Origin: Priapulus caudatus
Lineage: Eukaryota; Priapulida; Priapulimorpha; Priapulimorphida; Priapulidae
Assembly (NCBI RefSeq): GCF_000485595.1
Contig: NW_014577136.1
Coordinates: forward strand, 394,725-422,892
DNA: 28,168 nt
Reading direction: 5' to 3'
The translations under genes were made by a program, and so were the position numbers. Shown piece by piece: positions 1-13,000 of the stretch (position 1 is the stretch's first letter; each line of letters starts with the position of its first letter). Under the pieces are notes generated by a model, which saw only the letters and a list, made by a program, of their open reading frames with translations, was not told the DNA's origin and did not search any database.

Positions 1-135
<135 letters not shown>

Positions 136-560
136 ACTCACTTATTGTGGACTTACTCTGGAGACCACCAATTGATGGCTATCAAAGGCAGTCATTAATT
201 TCCATAGCATTGTCGGCTTATTGTCTTTTCATGTCTATACTTTTGATTTTTAGCGATTTCCATCCGGCAATAACGCTTACGACCGACCGGTGATTCCTAA
301 AACACGGACACCTCCAGCCAGTGTGTTTGGGCGTGCGCTACAAGAAAAAACGACAAAATCAACAGTAGCCATACCAGCAGCATCGGCAATAACAACATCA
401 ACAACAACAATGACGACGACGACGATGACAAACATGTGTCTTTACGATACTTAGACATCTACAGCCAGTATCTACACCCGAGCTTGCTGAGTTTCTTTTG
501 CCGAGGAAGAAAAATTCACCGGTGTTCTCCGTACGCGCAGTAGCGGCAGTGCGCTCCCCG
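136..560. other. Non-coding flank with short AAC/GAC triplet runs
   Basis: No gene is recognised here. The stretch around 385-430 holds short imperfect AAC, ACA and GAC triplet runs. GC content and CpG frequency rise from about 470 onward, leading into the CpG-rich block that follows. Confidence 0.5.
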
Positions 561-568
561 CCTCCGTG

Positions 569-576
569 TGACGTCA
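569..576. promoter_or_regulatory. CRE-like palindrome TGACGTCA
   Basis: A perfect 8-bp TGACGTCA, the consensus site of CREB/ATF factors, sits in a CpG-rich stretch 17 bp upstream of the ATG at 594. An 8-mer can occur by chance. CpG richness and position next to a candidate start codon make a promoter or 5' UTR role plausible but unproven. Confidence 0.35.
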
Positions 577-593
577 CTGGTCGTGGCGACAGC

Positions 594-890
594 ATGCGGC
601 GTCGGCGTGTGTCCGGTCACCGCTTGCGTGTGGTCATCCTGGCTGCTAGCACTGCTCTCATGCTTGCTAACCTCTATCTCATCTACCGCTTCGCGCAGAG
701 TCCGTCCCGTCATATCCTCCAACGTGCACTCGCAAACCGCGCCTTCGTAAATAGCAAGAAAACCCTCCCTTCGACGGATCTTGACTCTCAACAAGATCCT
801 AACACTTACTCTTACCTTAACCTTAACCATCACCCTAACCTTCACGCTAAGTCCAACGATGGGGAGATACCACCTCCCACCAAACTTTGA
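594..890 (+). CDS. Candidate first exon or small gene of a type II (signal-anchor) membrane protein, unidentified
   Basis: I do not recognise a family. From the ATG at 594, which has A at -3, the frame runs 98 codons. It opens with a very basic stretch (MRRRRVSGHRLR) followed by about 20 hydrophobic residues (VVILAASTALMLANLYLIY) and then polar sequence. That is the layout of Golgi type II enzymes and other signal-anchored proteins. The basic-then-hydrophobic part lies in CpG-rich sequence unlike its surroundings. A GTAAAT donor-like site at 747 would end an exon in phase 0 after 51 codons. Beyond it the frame enters a TTAACC-like repeat and looks less like protein. An in-frame ATG at 498 would add 32 residues. 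No matching downstream exon was found, so this may be a gene start, a pseudogene or chance. Confidence 0.3.
   Translation: MRRRRVSGHRLRVVILAASTALMLANLYLIYRFAQSPSRHILQRALANRAFVNSKKTLPSTDLDSQQDPNTYSYLNLNHHPNLHAKSNDGEIPPPTKL
805..850. repeat. Degenerate telomere-like CTTAACC/CCCTAACC tract
   Basis: Imperfect tandem ACTTAC, CCTTAACC and CACCCTAACC units resemble interstitial telomeric sequence (TTAGGG complement). The tract is short and degenerate, and overlaps the tail of the candidate ORF at 594. Confidence 0.5.
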
Positions 891-1305
891 CAACACGAGT
901 CCGACCTTCTACTCCCCGTTGGAGATGAATCAAGCGAAGGCGTTGCTCGCCGACCGATCGAACAGCGCCCATAATTGTTAATCCAGGTTGCGCTAGTGTC
1001 GCAGAGCAATGGCATAATGAGGAAACTGTGAGAAGACAAGAAGATTGAACGCCGAATCGCCGAGATGGCGTTGTCTGGACCGTGACGCATTGACCGCTAT
1101 GTGTAGCGGGCGGCCCTGTACCTAAAATATTGTGCCTAACCCTGTGTTAAATTAAATCAATGATTCGATGAGAATTCATCTCGATACACGAGTAAATTAC
1201 CTTGCTGCGCAATGCCTTCTATCGGAATATTTTTGACGGCGAGGAACATATAGCGTGTCGCCCCACACCGGCGCCGTGAGCGAAACATTTGCATGTTGCC
1301 GTTGC
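891..1305. other. No recognised gene; short coding-like fragments in different frames
   Basis: Moderately GC-rich sequence with short protein-like stretches in different + frames (around 860-980 and 1035-1080), each ended by a stop. They could be remnants of the ORF at 594 broken by frameshifts, or chance. Nothing is identified. Confidence 0.3.
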
Positions 1306-1479
1306 AAGAGAGAGAGAGAGGGGGGGGGGGAGAAAGAGAGAGGGGGAGAGAGAAAGAAAGAGAGAGCGAGAGAGAAAGGAAAATAGAGCGAGGGAGAGAT
1401 ATTATACAGAGGGAGAGAGAGAGGGGGAGAGCGAGAGAGAGAGAGAGAGGGAGAGAGAGAGAGAGAGAGAGAGGGGGAG

Positions 1480-1543
<64 letters not shown>
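1306..1543. repeat. (GA)n microsatellite, about 240 bp
   Basis: A long, mostly GAGA tract with GGGG, GCGA and AAAG interruptions, becoming pure GA toward the right end. Long Glu-Arg frames on + and Leu-Ser frames on - result from the repeat and are not genes. Confidence 0.97.
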
Positions 1544-1545
<2 letters not shown>

Positions 1546-2819
1546 GTGATAACGTATACACGTACGTGCGTGCGCTTACGTGCGTTCGACGTTAGATACG
1601 CTGTTGAGCCGACTCAATTCTGACTGGGAGCGACTGATTAGCTGTCTTTGCGACGCATTTGCTCTCTGGAAGGCGCAAAGAATCCCTCTTATCGGTTATT
1701 TAGAAGTAATATATATTATATAGAACTATTATAGCAAGAAAACGCCGAAAAAGAGCGTTTTCGTTAATGATTCAGCAGCAATATTTTTTTCACATTTACG
1801 CGATGCCATTTCTTTGTGTTTGATGATTTGTTGGGGTGTGCGGGTGTTAAATTGCTAAAGCGCGTAATTAATATTTTTAATATTGCATACGTGACATTAT
1901 GATGTACAGGAAAACACCGCCGATAGGATACATAGATTCTTTCCAAGTTAGCCTCAACATGGTTTCATTTATAATAGGTGCGTTACTGCAGAAAATCTAG
2001 GCTCAAAAGGTTCTAAATAGGTGTCTTAATTGTTTTCTACTTTTAATAGTACTATGCTGTAAAGCCCGGCGCACGTCGCGCGGCTTAGTCACTTGTGATG
2101 GCAGGTGTTTACCAGTACAGTATGTATGTGAGAGGTGTTTATGCGAGAGTTTAGTTGTTAGCACATGTTTTTTTTTTTATGGTTGAGATAATATTATATG
2201 ATATATAGAATATAATATTAATAATATTTATTATTACTAGATATGATTGTTATGTGAGCATTGGCAGTTGGCAGTGGCATTGGCATTGTTATTGCATTCG
2301 ATATTGTTGAGCTGCGTCTTTTTATGTTTACCTGTGTTTCTTGTAAGTCTTCATCTGCATGGAAAATTAAGAAACCGTACCTTAAATCATTAGCCTAAAA
2401 CGTTCCTTTATGTAAAGGGGTCTAAATGGGAAATTTTAGCCTAACATGTTCTTAAAATCTATGTTCTTATACGCGGGTTTTTACTGTATTTGTCTTATTT
2501 TAGTATTTATGTTTTTTTATCCAATGGGGCGCACGCTTATATATAGTCTAGAAGATTTGCCTAGTATTTCGGTAGGATAACTGCGTATATCAGTCTACGT
2601 GATGCAGTCAAGGTTTGTTGTATTTATATAGGCGTCCTAAATAAATATGATAAACTTAATCTTGTGCTTTCAGTTTATGGTTTCAGTCACAGATGGCGCT
2701 AACATAACATCATCATCCGGGGTATTTCGCGTACTGTTGTAGTCGCTGCTGAACACGTAGTTTACTCTTTAGTTCGTTTTCCTGGCGTATTCTTCGCTTT
2801 TCTTCTCGATTTAAACATC
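1544..2819. other. AT-rich upstream region of NDUFA4; no gene seen
   Basis: AT-rich sequence without a convincing ORF. It includes small A/T palindromic runs around 2185-2240. The last 150 bp (about 2670-2819) is less AT-rich and directly precedes the NDUFA4 start codon, so it probably holds the 5' UTR and core promoter. No TATA box or initiator could be assigned with confidence. Confidence 0.5.
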
Positions 2820-2861
2820 ATGAAGGGTCTCACGATGAAGAGTTTGAGAAATCACCCGTCT
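2820..2861 (+). CDS. NDUFA4: NDUFA4 exon 1 (N-terminal 14 codons)
   Basis: ATG at 2820 opens MKGLTMKSLRNHPS, ending in phase 0 at a strong GTAAGT donor (2862). The HPS ending matches the residues that precede L-I-P-L-F in animal NDUFA4. The short basic N-terminus faces the matrix in the family. A second in-frame Met at codon 6 is an alternative start, but the first gives the family's usual length. Confidence 0.9.
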
Positions 2862-4041
2862 GTAAGTAATGCAATGTAACTTTCGCGGTATTCTGCTGAA
2901 TTTATGAATCGTTATTGCTAAAAGGGCAAGAATTTGAAGAAATTTCGTCGCCCATTTTTACACGCCATGACCTTCACTTTCAGCCTGGCCTGGCGTAGTA
3001 GGCCTAGCTCTATTAACTATAGCCCGCGTACGGTTGCCGCTGGCGGCGTACACTTGGGACGTATACTTGGTGTTTAATTAACTTTTAGTATTTTAATTTA
3101 ATTTGTCTTTTTAATAGGTCTGATATTCACACCTGCAGTCATCTTAATCTTCTGCGTGGCTAGCTTGTGCTAGGCATCACTTTTCATTCCTCATAAACTA
3201 GCATAAACTACTCGTAAACTATTATTAATATTATTAATTAAGGCCGTGGCTACGTGACCGGTTCCGGACGAGGAGACGCTAGGCTACGCGTCCGGACATC
3301 CATCTCACACAGTGATCTTGCGACACGTACACGCATTATTGCGCAACGGGACGCTATCCTGATTGACGAGTGCGTGTGTGCTCGTGTGTGTGTGTGTGTG
3401 CTTGTGTGCGTGTGCGTGTGTGCGTGTGTGTGTGCCGTGTGGGTGTGAGAGAGAGAGAGAGAGGTGTTTGTGTGTGTGTGAGAGAGAGAGAGAGAGGTGT
3501 GTGTGAAATCGCTCACGATTTGTCCCCGACCGCCGCATAGAAATAGAACCATTTCTATTCCTGCGATCGCAGTCGGCGACCGTATTTTCGATCGTAAGAG
3601 AACTCTTGTCGAGTTTAGTCGCCGATGTTTTCAAATTTGAAGATCGTACGTCAAAAACCGGCCAGATCGCCGATGAAAACATCGTTTTCATCGGCGATCT
3701 GCGCGGTTTTTGACGTACGATCTTCAAATTTTGTCGGCGAGCTAGGTTTTAAGGGCGACCTGAGTTAGCTTTAACGCTCCATTAGGAGCGTTCCCAACTT
3801 TAATGTTATTAATGTCGTGATATAGGTAGGTATCAAGGGGAGGACTAACCTAACCTAACTCACTTAACCTAACCATTAACGTATATTGTATATTTTCGGC
3901 AATCAGCAGAGCGTACCGTTGCGCAATCATGCATGTACGCGAGTCGCGCGATCACTGTGGGAGTGGGTGTCCGGATGCGTAGCCTGGAGGCTAGGCGATT
4001 GGTTCCGGACGCGTAGCCACTGCGTATTATTAATATTATTA

Positions 4042-4075
<34 letters not shown>

Positions 4076-7000
4076 ATATTATTATTCTTTATTGCATGTA
4101 ATTTAGATACAAATACATGTACAGTAACAGGCCTATTATATCAAGTCATGTGTAATTGGATCAATGACTGCTTGTTTGGGACCGCCCGCAATGGTGCAAA
4201 TGTTTCGCCTGCGGAAGTAGGTTGGACATTAAAAGATTGTCAATTGTTGTAGCCCTACTTGTAAGTTGTAGGCAACATATAGTATATATTGGAACTTGGA
4301 AATGCCTAAGAGATCAAAAGTTGATTTTTAAAATGTTAGCTTTTTAAATTAACAACATCAAAATTTGTGATGCTTTTTCTGACCAACATTGATAAAGAAA
4401 TGCGTAGCAATGAACTATAATTTTAGGAAAGTTATTATGATTGTACTTTTTAATAGGCTTTATGACATCACTCATTCTGTTGCTGTTTTATGAGAAACTG
4501 TTGTGATGTTATAGTTACTCACGTTTGGGTAGAACAACTCGAGTTTTGCATACACATTCACATTGTGATAAGTACTCGCCTTATTCTTTGGCATATGTCA
4601 TGGCCACTATGCTCGGAACGTACTAATTTCATATTATATTATTTTTCCATTGGATACCACTGTTTGTATGTTTGGGATTTGGAGTCGCATTGTCTGGTGT
4701 ATACCTGGCACGAGTTTAGCAGTAAAAAAGTCCGGAAGTTTCCGGAGTTCCAGTACCCAGGATAATTGTAACAGCAGCATTATGTTTGTGTGTTTTTTTT
4801 CTGCTAGTTGCCATGTTTACACACCATGGTAGCATTCTCGTGCACGATAGACTAACTTGGTTCTGGAATTATTTTCAGCATGGAGCTGCATTCCTAGACT
4901 GCTGTCGACTAAATAATCTTAATTTTTAAGTGCAATGTGAATTGTTAATGTATTATATAGAGTTTCAATCAAATTTTACCCTAGTGTTCATCCAAAAATA
5001 GACGGGGATTTTTAATAAATACAAATTCTATAAAGCCTTATGAATTATGAATCATTAAAGATGTTGTCAAATACAGGTACATAACGAATGCATAGCATTT
5101 TGAATATTTGTGAAAAACATTTTAAGTATCCAGCTATAAATGCCCCCAATATTTTTTGTGAACTATGATCCTGCAAGATCAAATCAAATATCTTAGAAAA
5201 TATGTATCAGTTCTCTCCACCAACGATTACATTTCACAAGGCTTACTGATGAAGCGGCTGACTGGACAGTAGCACAGAATATAGCCATTTTCTTTTTGGA
5301 TGAATTCATTAGATAACTTTTAATAAGGCTACTCATTTTCCACTATTTTTGACTATACTAGTAGTAGTGTGTCCCTATAATAGATACTAGATACAGCATG
5401 TATTAGTGAGGTGACTGTTTATATGTTTGATGCTTGTCTTTGCAAGTTCATATTGTAGTCATGCACATTTGTTATATAGTTGATTGAAGTATTGACTATT
5501 ATTGGATGGTAAAGGACATTTATAGATCTATTTGTAATCTTCTAACAAGAAATATTTTAATGCACTAGCTCTGTACTGGTGTGGGAGCGCACATGCGTAG
5601 CTAAAATTCTGGTCCAGTTGCTAATATGGCCATGTCATAGTGTAGTCTTCGTGGACTGCAACTATTGTATAGGTAACACATTTGATTTCATCAATGTGTT
5701 ATACTCAACTTATAGCATATATAATAGTATAATATACTATAATCCGGTTATGAAATTCATGGCTTTTTCATGGATGGTTAGAATATTTATAAATAGGCCC
5801 ACTATTTATGACATTTACACATTTAAGTGATATAAGAATTATCACTAACGCAGATGTCAACCTACAGTGACATGTAGCCTACATCCTACAAGTTTCATGC
5901 GATAAAAAATCCATGAAGTCTATTTAATGTCCCTTCCCTTTTCTGTCTTCCTGCCAGCTAATCCGCTTGTTTATCTGCACTGGACTCGGTGTCGGCTGTG
6001 GCTGCATTCTACGTCTTCCGCCTTGGCACCCGCCCTGACATCAGGTCTGTTCCTTCACTTCTCCATTATCACTTGTTTAGTTCCTGCCTTCGTTAAGAAA
6101 TCGCTGGTGCATACGAGCTGAGTCGGTGATTCTCGTACTGGTAGTTAATGATGTTAGAATTTATGCATCTATGCTAATCCCTGTTCCGTTCTTTAACTTC
6201 CTATAGTGTGAGTTATAAAATTTATATATGATATTTATGCCTGCGTAATTACATGGTTTGGATTTGGTTGTTAATTTGAAGATGGTTTCTACCACGCATG
6301 GCTTAATGTTTTCAACATTTCAAAATAATATTTCCAAAAACTTGTTAGTTGTTACACATGCAATCAAAACCATTACAACATATAAAATCCCTTCCTCCTC
6401 TTGTTTCCATTGCATGAGTTCAAATATGTATAAATATAGGCCACTAGTAGCACGTTATGCTTTACTTACTTGGTTTTCTGTGGTTACTTTGTTTGAATAG
6501 TGCCTCAAGCATGTGAATGCAAGTTTCAGGTTCTGTTATATTAGTATTATTAAAATATATATTAACATTAGTTTGCACGAATTAATTTTACTGGTTTGAA
6601 TGAATACTAATCAATTTTTCACATTGGTTGTAGTTGTATGCCTCTTTTGTTGCTAGTGTTGGATTTGGCTGTATATTGGCTGGTGCTTATCTATACAGGC
6701 TAGCTGTTAAAAGCCAGTAAGTAAGGTAGGTAGTGAGTTTTCTAGATGTAGCTGCATGCCAGCCTGCCTGGCAGACATGTTTTTGGAGTACGTGCACATT
6801 GTGTTTGGCACAGCTTCATTTAACGTGTGGCATAATAGTTGCGGTAGTTTGTAGTTAATCAATGCTTGAAAGGTAGGAGGAAGTTTGTTATGTCATACCT
6901 TCATGGTTCTGATAGTTTACTTACAAGATAGTCAATCCTGTGTTAGCGGTTATAGCAGGTCATTAAAATTCCCTTGCCATAACTGCCATGTTAAAAGCCC

Positions 7001-10000
7001 TGTACAGAGCACGTCTACCTTTGCAATTTATACAATGGTTTGTATCCTTCTGTCTAGTGGGTTCCAAATGTACGTAACAGCCAACTTTCCTCCTATGGCG
7101 ATCATACGCTAATCATACTAGATCAGTCACTAGGTAACCATATATAACCGCCACGTTTGTGGAATACTAGAGACTTCCAATCCATTGTATAATTGCGCTG
7201 TGGTCTTGGTTGGGAAAAAATTCACTCCCTTGTGATATGTGCTCTATTCTTCGTGTGCACTCTACCCATCACATCAGCTGTTGGAATCTGTTTTGTGTAG
7301 TCTGTACTAGTGAGTGTTGTGATTTGAATGGCACATGATCAGCACATGCCAAATTAGTCTCCAGTTATTAGCTGTTAAGTGATACCAGTCAAGTCTTTGG
7401 CTGCCAACTGGCTTGGTCTCCATTTGTTTCTGAATTGTCCTCATTTTGCCTTATATTTAGGTAATGTTTACAGCTATAATAAACTAAAGGTCATCATTGA
7501 ATGCTCAAGGGTGGTCATTCGAACTCTTTGATGCATGCCATCAGTCATCAGTATCATAGGTACTTTGGTTGAAACTTGTAGCGGCAGCAGCAGCAGCAGC
7601 AGCAGGGCAGCAGCAGCAGTAGTTGTAGTAGTGTACCAGTAGTAGTAGTCAGTAGTAGTAGTAGCAGTAGTATAGAGTAGTAGTATAGTAAGTAGTAGTA
7701 GTAGTAGTAAGTAGTAAGTAGTAGTAGTAAGTAAGTGAGTATAGTAGTACTATTAGTAATAATAGTAGTTAGTAGAGTGTAGCCAAATGGAGCCCGTAAT
7801 AGTAGTCGTAGCAATCGAAACAAATAGCAGAAATGTTAATTACATTAAAATACTAACTACTACATGCACATACGTACGTACACATGCGCAGTAACAACGC
7901 ACGCACGCACACACACTCATGTATTGATGACCACAAAACCAACCGAAGAGCATCTTATTCTTATTACCTACGTGCAACCGGAATTGCAGGGAGGTAATGT
8001 GACTGCCTTCTCGTGTGATGTGTTCATGTGTTGTGTTCGTGTGTGTGGTGTAGCCAGCAGCGAGCCAGCAGCGATCGATTCAGCACCAGCTCGCCTTGGG
8101 GCGTCGAGTCAGTCGGCAGCTCGCTCGGCTGCGCGCAACAATCAGTATTTCAGCGATTCTACTACTACAAGCTAGAACTCTCTAGAAACTGCAACTAAAA
8201 CTTAACCTAGAGTCAAGAGCGGGCGGCGCGATCGATAGCGCGGCGAGTCAGCGAGTGGCAGTCAGCAGCAGCCACCAGTGAGCGGCGAGGCAGCAGCAGG
8301 CGAGTCAGTCAGGCAGCCGCCATCAGCGAGCACATACATGTTACATGCTGGCGGGTAATCATCGCCGTGAGTGCCCTCTGTCTAGTTAGTTATAGTTTTG
8401 CACTAGCCACCATTTACCTCATTCTTAATAATTGCTTTACAGTTAGATCTTAATTGGTTTCGATATTCCAGGGGTTATTACATGTCGTTAATGGTACGTA
8501 GGTTTATGATTGCAGGACTACCACGTATTTTTTTATGCATTTTACGTTGTTTTTTTCGAAATTAGAATTGGTTATACCTGTTCAATAGTCATGTTATTTT
8601 ATCAATTCATATCATATATGTTCATCATCCTATCATATCATATTATATTTATAGGTATAATATACATGGAATCTTCTCATATGTTATATCATCAAGTGTT
8701 ATTATGTGCGTATCGGCAAGCTGGTTACATAGGTGGTGCAAGTCGTTCTGTGTGAGTCGGTGTTGGGTGTTTCTAAGCTGGGGGCCACGCGATTTTATCG
8801 CCCGATCGCGGCGATTAAACATCGCCAGCGAATTTATACGCCCGATCACGAAGGGGCACACCGTAGCGAATTTGAGAGCGTACGCGTACGCCACTCGACG
8901 GAATCACATGATCACATGATGCATCACATGATATCAACACACGTCCGATTGGTTTAAATAAAAATCGAACGGCTCGACAAAATACGCGCGGACACGGGCA
9001 CACGAGCGAATTTTGCCAGTAAATAATCGCCGGCCGTAAATAATCGGCCGAAATATCTAACATTTTGACGGGCGATTAAAATCGGCGTCGACGTGAACGC
9101 GGCACACGGGCGAATTTTTCGGAGCGATTTTAAAAATTCGCGCGCGCGATCGGCGATAAATACGCTCGTGTGCCGCCTACCATTATGTGTCTAGGACTAG
9201 GTCCACATGATGCTCCATATTCTGTAGATCATCAATGCCTCAAGATGTGGTCGCGGGGACTCATAGTCATACATATGTATATGCAGCTTCGATAATGTAT
9301 TGCTTGTGAGCTTGCTGTGTCTATTTTTGTCAGGTGGTGCCACTGTATAAGTTTTTTTTCTGCTTACTTGTCAACAACCTTGGTCTATTTTTACCATCCG
9401 TATCTTTGTATGTTGTGTTCCAATTTTTGGTCCTGGACTAGGTGTTAGTGGTGTAGGTGTTGGTGTAGTAGGTGATGGTATTTGTTTATTGACTGTAGTT
9501 GCAGCAATCGTTTCTTCGGATTGGTCACACTGCGTGGGTGCGACATTGGTGAAAGGTTGTGTGCTTTCATTGTGTTCGTAGGGTTACAAGCAGTTGGCAA
9601 CAGTCTTGCGGCGACAATCTGCTTGCATCCAAATACCTCGCGACTCTCACCTCCCTCTCAAACTAAGAAACGTCATGCCTTTTAACCCATCGTACTACAC
9701 TTTGCGCACATCTAGTGTCGCGTATCTTTCCGGATGCACATTTGCTAACTGGCAAAGTGGTTGTTCTATATTGCAGCTAGTCGTTTTACACGCCATCGTC
9801 CTTAGGGGGCGTCTGTCTAGACGGGTGGCTATCTGATTCGACTTGCTGTAATCACCTGAAGTCAGGTAAGCGGTTTGTCGTCTACGTATGTGTGCAGAGG
9901 AGGTACACGCGTAAAAATGCATAAACACACGAGAAATATATTGTCCCCGTATAGCATATGCTGTTGTAATCCATAAAGCAGGTGGAAATGTCTAAATATG

Positions 10001-13000
10001 GGCATTTGAAGGAAGGTAGGTTAATTTTTAATGGACATCAACACATTTAATCGATTAGGAATGCTACATATATATATATATATATATATGTTTGCTTATC
10101 GATACATGACCGATTTAGTTTTCCGTGTAGTAAAGTAGTGTGTCTTTTAACATTGATTTGCCTTGGCTAACATTTGCATCGTGTTATAGACTTATAGATT
10201 AATTCGCTAGTGNNNNNNNNNNNNNNNNNNNNNNNNNTGCAGCGAAAATAGACATCTATATGCGTGCCACCACTTTATGTTTGCATTTTCCCTAGCCCGC
10301 GGCAAGTGAAGGCATACGAACGTGACTCCACAACTGTAATGTCTCAGCAATTTCAATAAAACAAATTATGATCGGTGATAAACACTCGGTGATCTCAACG
10401 GATACACTAGTCAGTAAAACCGACGCATGTAGCATACGAAATTAAAATCTGTGTAATAATAATCGGTGTGAATTACTATTTTTCTCTTATATTTAATTAA
10501 TGATATATAATTTCTTATTATTATTATAATATTATTAATATATTATTATTCTTTATTGCATGTAATTTAGATACAAATACATGTACAGTACAGGCCTATT
10601 ATATCAGATCATGTGTAATTTTGGATCAATGACTGCTTGTTTGGGACCCCCGCAATGGGCTGCATAATGTTTCGCTGCGGAAGTAGGTTGGACATTAAAA
10701 AGATTGTCAATTGTTGTAGGCCCCTACTTGTAAGTTGTAGGCAACATATATATATATGGAACTTGGAAATGCCTAAGAGATCAAAGTTTGTTTTAAAATG
10801 TTAGCTTTTTAAATAAAAACATCAAAATATTTGATACTTTTTCTGACCAACATTGATAAAGGAAATGCGTAGCAATGAACTATAATTTTAGGAAAGTTAT
10901 TATGATTGTACTTTTTAATAGGCTTATGACATCACTCATTACTGTTGCTGTTTTATAGAAACTGTTGTGATGTTATAGTTACCTCACGTTTGGGTAGAAC
11001 TACTCGAGTTTTGCATCACATTCACATGTGTGATAAGTACTGCTTATTTCTTGGCATATGTCATGGCCACTATTGCCTCGGGAACGTACTAATTTCATAT
11101 TATATTTTTTTCCAGTTGATACCACTGTTTGTATGTTTGGGATTTGGAGTCGCATTGTCTGGTGTATACCTGGCACGATTAGCAGTAAAAAGTCCGGAAG
11201 TTTCGTGAGTTCCAGTACCCAGGATAATTGTAACAGCAGCATTATGTTTGTGTGTTTTTTTCTGCTAGTTGCATGTTACTACACCATGGTAGCATTCTTC
11301 GTGCACGATAGACTAACTTGGTTGGAATTATTTTCAGGCATGGAGCTGCATTCCTAGACTGCTGTCGACTAAATAATCTTAATTTTTAAGTGCAATGTGA
11401 ATTGTGAATGTATTATATAGAGTTTCAATCAAATTTTACCCTAGTGTTCATCCAAAAATAGACTGGGGATTTTTAATAAATACAAATTCTATAAAAGCCT
11501 TATGAATTATGAAATCATTAAAGATGTTGTCAAATACAGGTACATAACGAATGCATAGCATTTTGAATATTTGTGAAAAACATTTTAAGTATCCAGCATA
11601 AATGCCCCCAATAGTTTATTTGTGAACTATGATCCTGCAAGATCAAATCAAATATCTTAAAAAATTGTATCAGTTTCTCCACCAACAATTACATTTCACA
11701 AGGCTTACTGATGAAAGCGCTGAACTGGACAGTAGCACAGAATATAGCCATTTTCTTTTTGGATGAATTCATTAGATAACTTTTAATAAGGCTACTATTT
11801 TCCACTATTTTTGACTATACTAGTAGTAGTGTGTCCCTATAATAGATACTAGATACAGCATGTATTAGTGAGTGACTGTTATTATGTTTGATGCTTGTCT
11901 TGCAAGTTGCATATTGTAGTCATGCACATTTGTTATATAGTGATTTGAAGTATTGACTATTATTAGATGGTAAAGGACATTTTAGATCTATTTTGTAATC
12001 TTCTAACAAGAAATATTTTAATGGCACTAGCTCTGTACTGTGTAATGGAGCGACATGCGTAGCTAAATTCTGTCCAGTTGCTAATATGGCCATGTCATAG
12101 TGAGTCTTCGGTGGACTGCAACTATTGTATAGGTAACACATTTGATTTCATCAATGTGTTATACTCAACTTATAGCTATATAATAGTATAAATACTATAA
12201 TCCAGGTTAGAAAATTCATGGATTTTTCATGGATGTTAGAATATTTATAAATAGGCCACTATTTATGACATTTACACATTTTAAAGTTGAATATATGAAT
12301 TATCACTAACGCAGATGTCAACCTACATGACATGTAGCTACACCTACAAGTTTCATACATAAAAAATCCATGAAGTCTATTTTGAATGTCCTTCCCTTTT
12401 CTGCCTTTCCTGCCAGTTAATCCCGTTGTTTATCTGCACTGGAATCGGTGTCGGCTGGGCTGCATTCTACGTCTTCCGCCTTGCCACCCGCCCTGACATC
12501 AGGTCTGTTCCTTTCACTTCTCCATTATCCTCGTTTAGTTCCTGCCTTCGTTAAGAAATCGCTGGTGCATACAGCTGAGTCGGTGATTCTCGTACCTGGT
12601 AAGGTTAATGATGTAGAATTTATGCATCTATGCTAATCCCTGTTCCGTTCCTTTACTTCCTAATGTGATGAGTTATAAAAAATTTATATTGATATTTTAT
12701 GGCTGAGTAATTACATGGTTTGGATTTGGTTTTAATTTGAGATGTTTATCTACCACGCATGGCTTAATGTTTTCTAACATTTCAAAATATAATTTCCAAA
12801 AACTTGTTAGTTGTTACAATGCATGCCAAAAACATTACAACATATAAAATCCCTTCCTCCTCTTGTTTCCATTTGCATGATTCAAATATGTAAAATATAG
12901 GCACTAGTAGCACGTTATGCTTTACTTACTTGGTTTTCTGGTTACTTGTTTTGAATAGTGCCTCAAGCATGTGAATGCAAGTTTCAGGGTTCTGTTATAT

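Larger units (their letters stand above)
3246..4021. mobile_element. Foldback/MITE-like element with about 120-bp terminal inverted repeats
   Basis: The left end (GTGGCTACG..., about 3246-3367) and right end (about 3897-4021) are imperfect inverted repeats of each other. Shared blocks include GGTTCCGGACG, GCGTCCGGACA, CACAGTGATC and ATTGCGCAACG. A 17-bp ATT-rich sequence, TATTATTAATATTATTA, lies just outside on both sides (about 3220 and 4025) and may be a target-site duplication, though the right copy merges into a microsatellite. The interior holds GT/GA microsatellites, a 48-bp-arm hairpin and a TTAACC-like tract. No transposase ORF is present, so it is non-autonomous. Confidence 0.75.
4036..10212. 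repeat. Copy A of a ~6.1-kb directly repeated segment (NDUFA4 exon-2 cluster), ends at the N gap
   Basis: This block is collinear with 10515-16513 along its whole length and holds the same four NDUFA4 exon-2 versions in the same order. Differences are dominated by scattered single-base insertions and deletions, many in homopolymers, in exons and introns alike. All four exons are damaged here relative to copy B. It ends directly at the run of Ns. The pattern resembles a low-accuracy read of the same locus and not an aged duplication. Confidence 0.9.

Noticed and set aside
1157-1595. Leu-Ser-rich (-) and Glu-Arg-rich (+) ORFs
   Set aside because: They are products of the GA microsatellite; open frames in a dinucleotide repeat are expected.
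3845-3880. True telomere or chromosome end
   Set aside because: There are only a few degenerate units, placed inside an element and flanked by genes on the same scaffold.
4490-4832. Two + ORFs of 60-91 codons, and the similar frames at 10945-11357
   Set aside because: They read through NDUFA4 exon V1 and its introns. Only the 89-nt exon between splice sites is supported.
7554-7823. Leu/Tyr/Thr-rich minus-strand ORF, and the matching one at 13828-14136
   Set aside because: Both are trinucleotide repeat products, and the frames differ between the two assembly copies.
8040-8345. CAG-rich stretch as a polyglutamine gene
   Set aside because: No reading frame survives across both assembly copies, and Gln runs are short and interrupted by stops.
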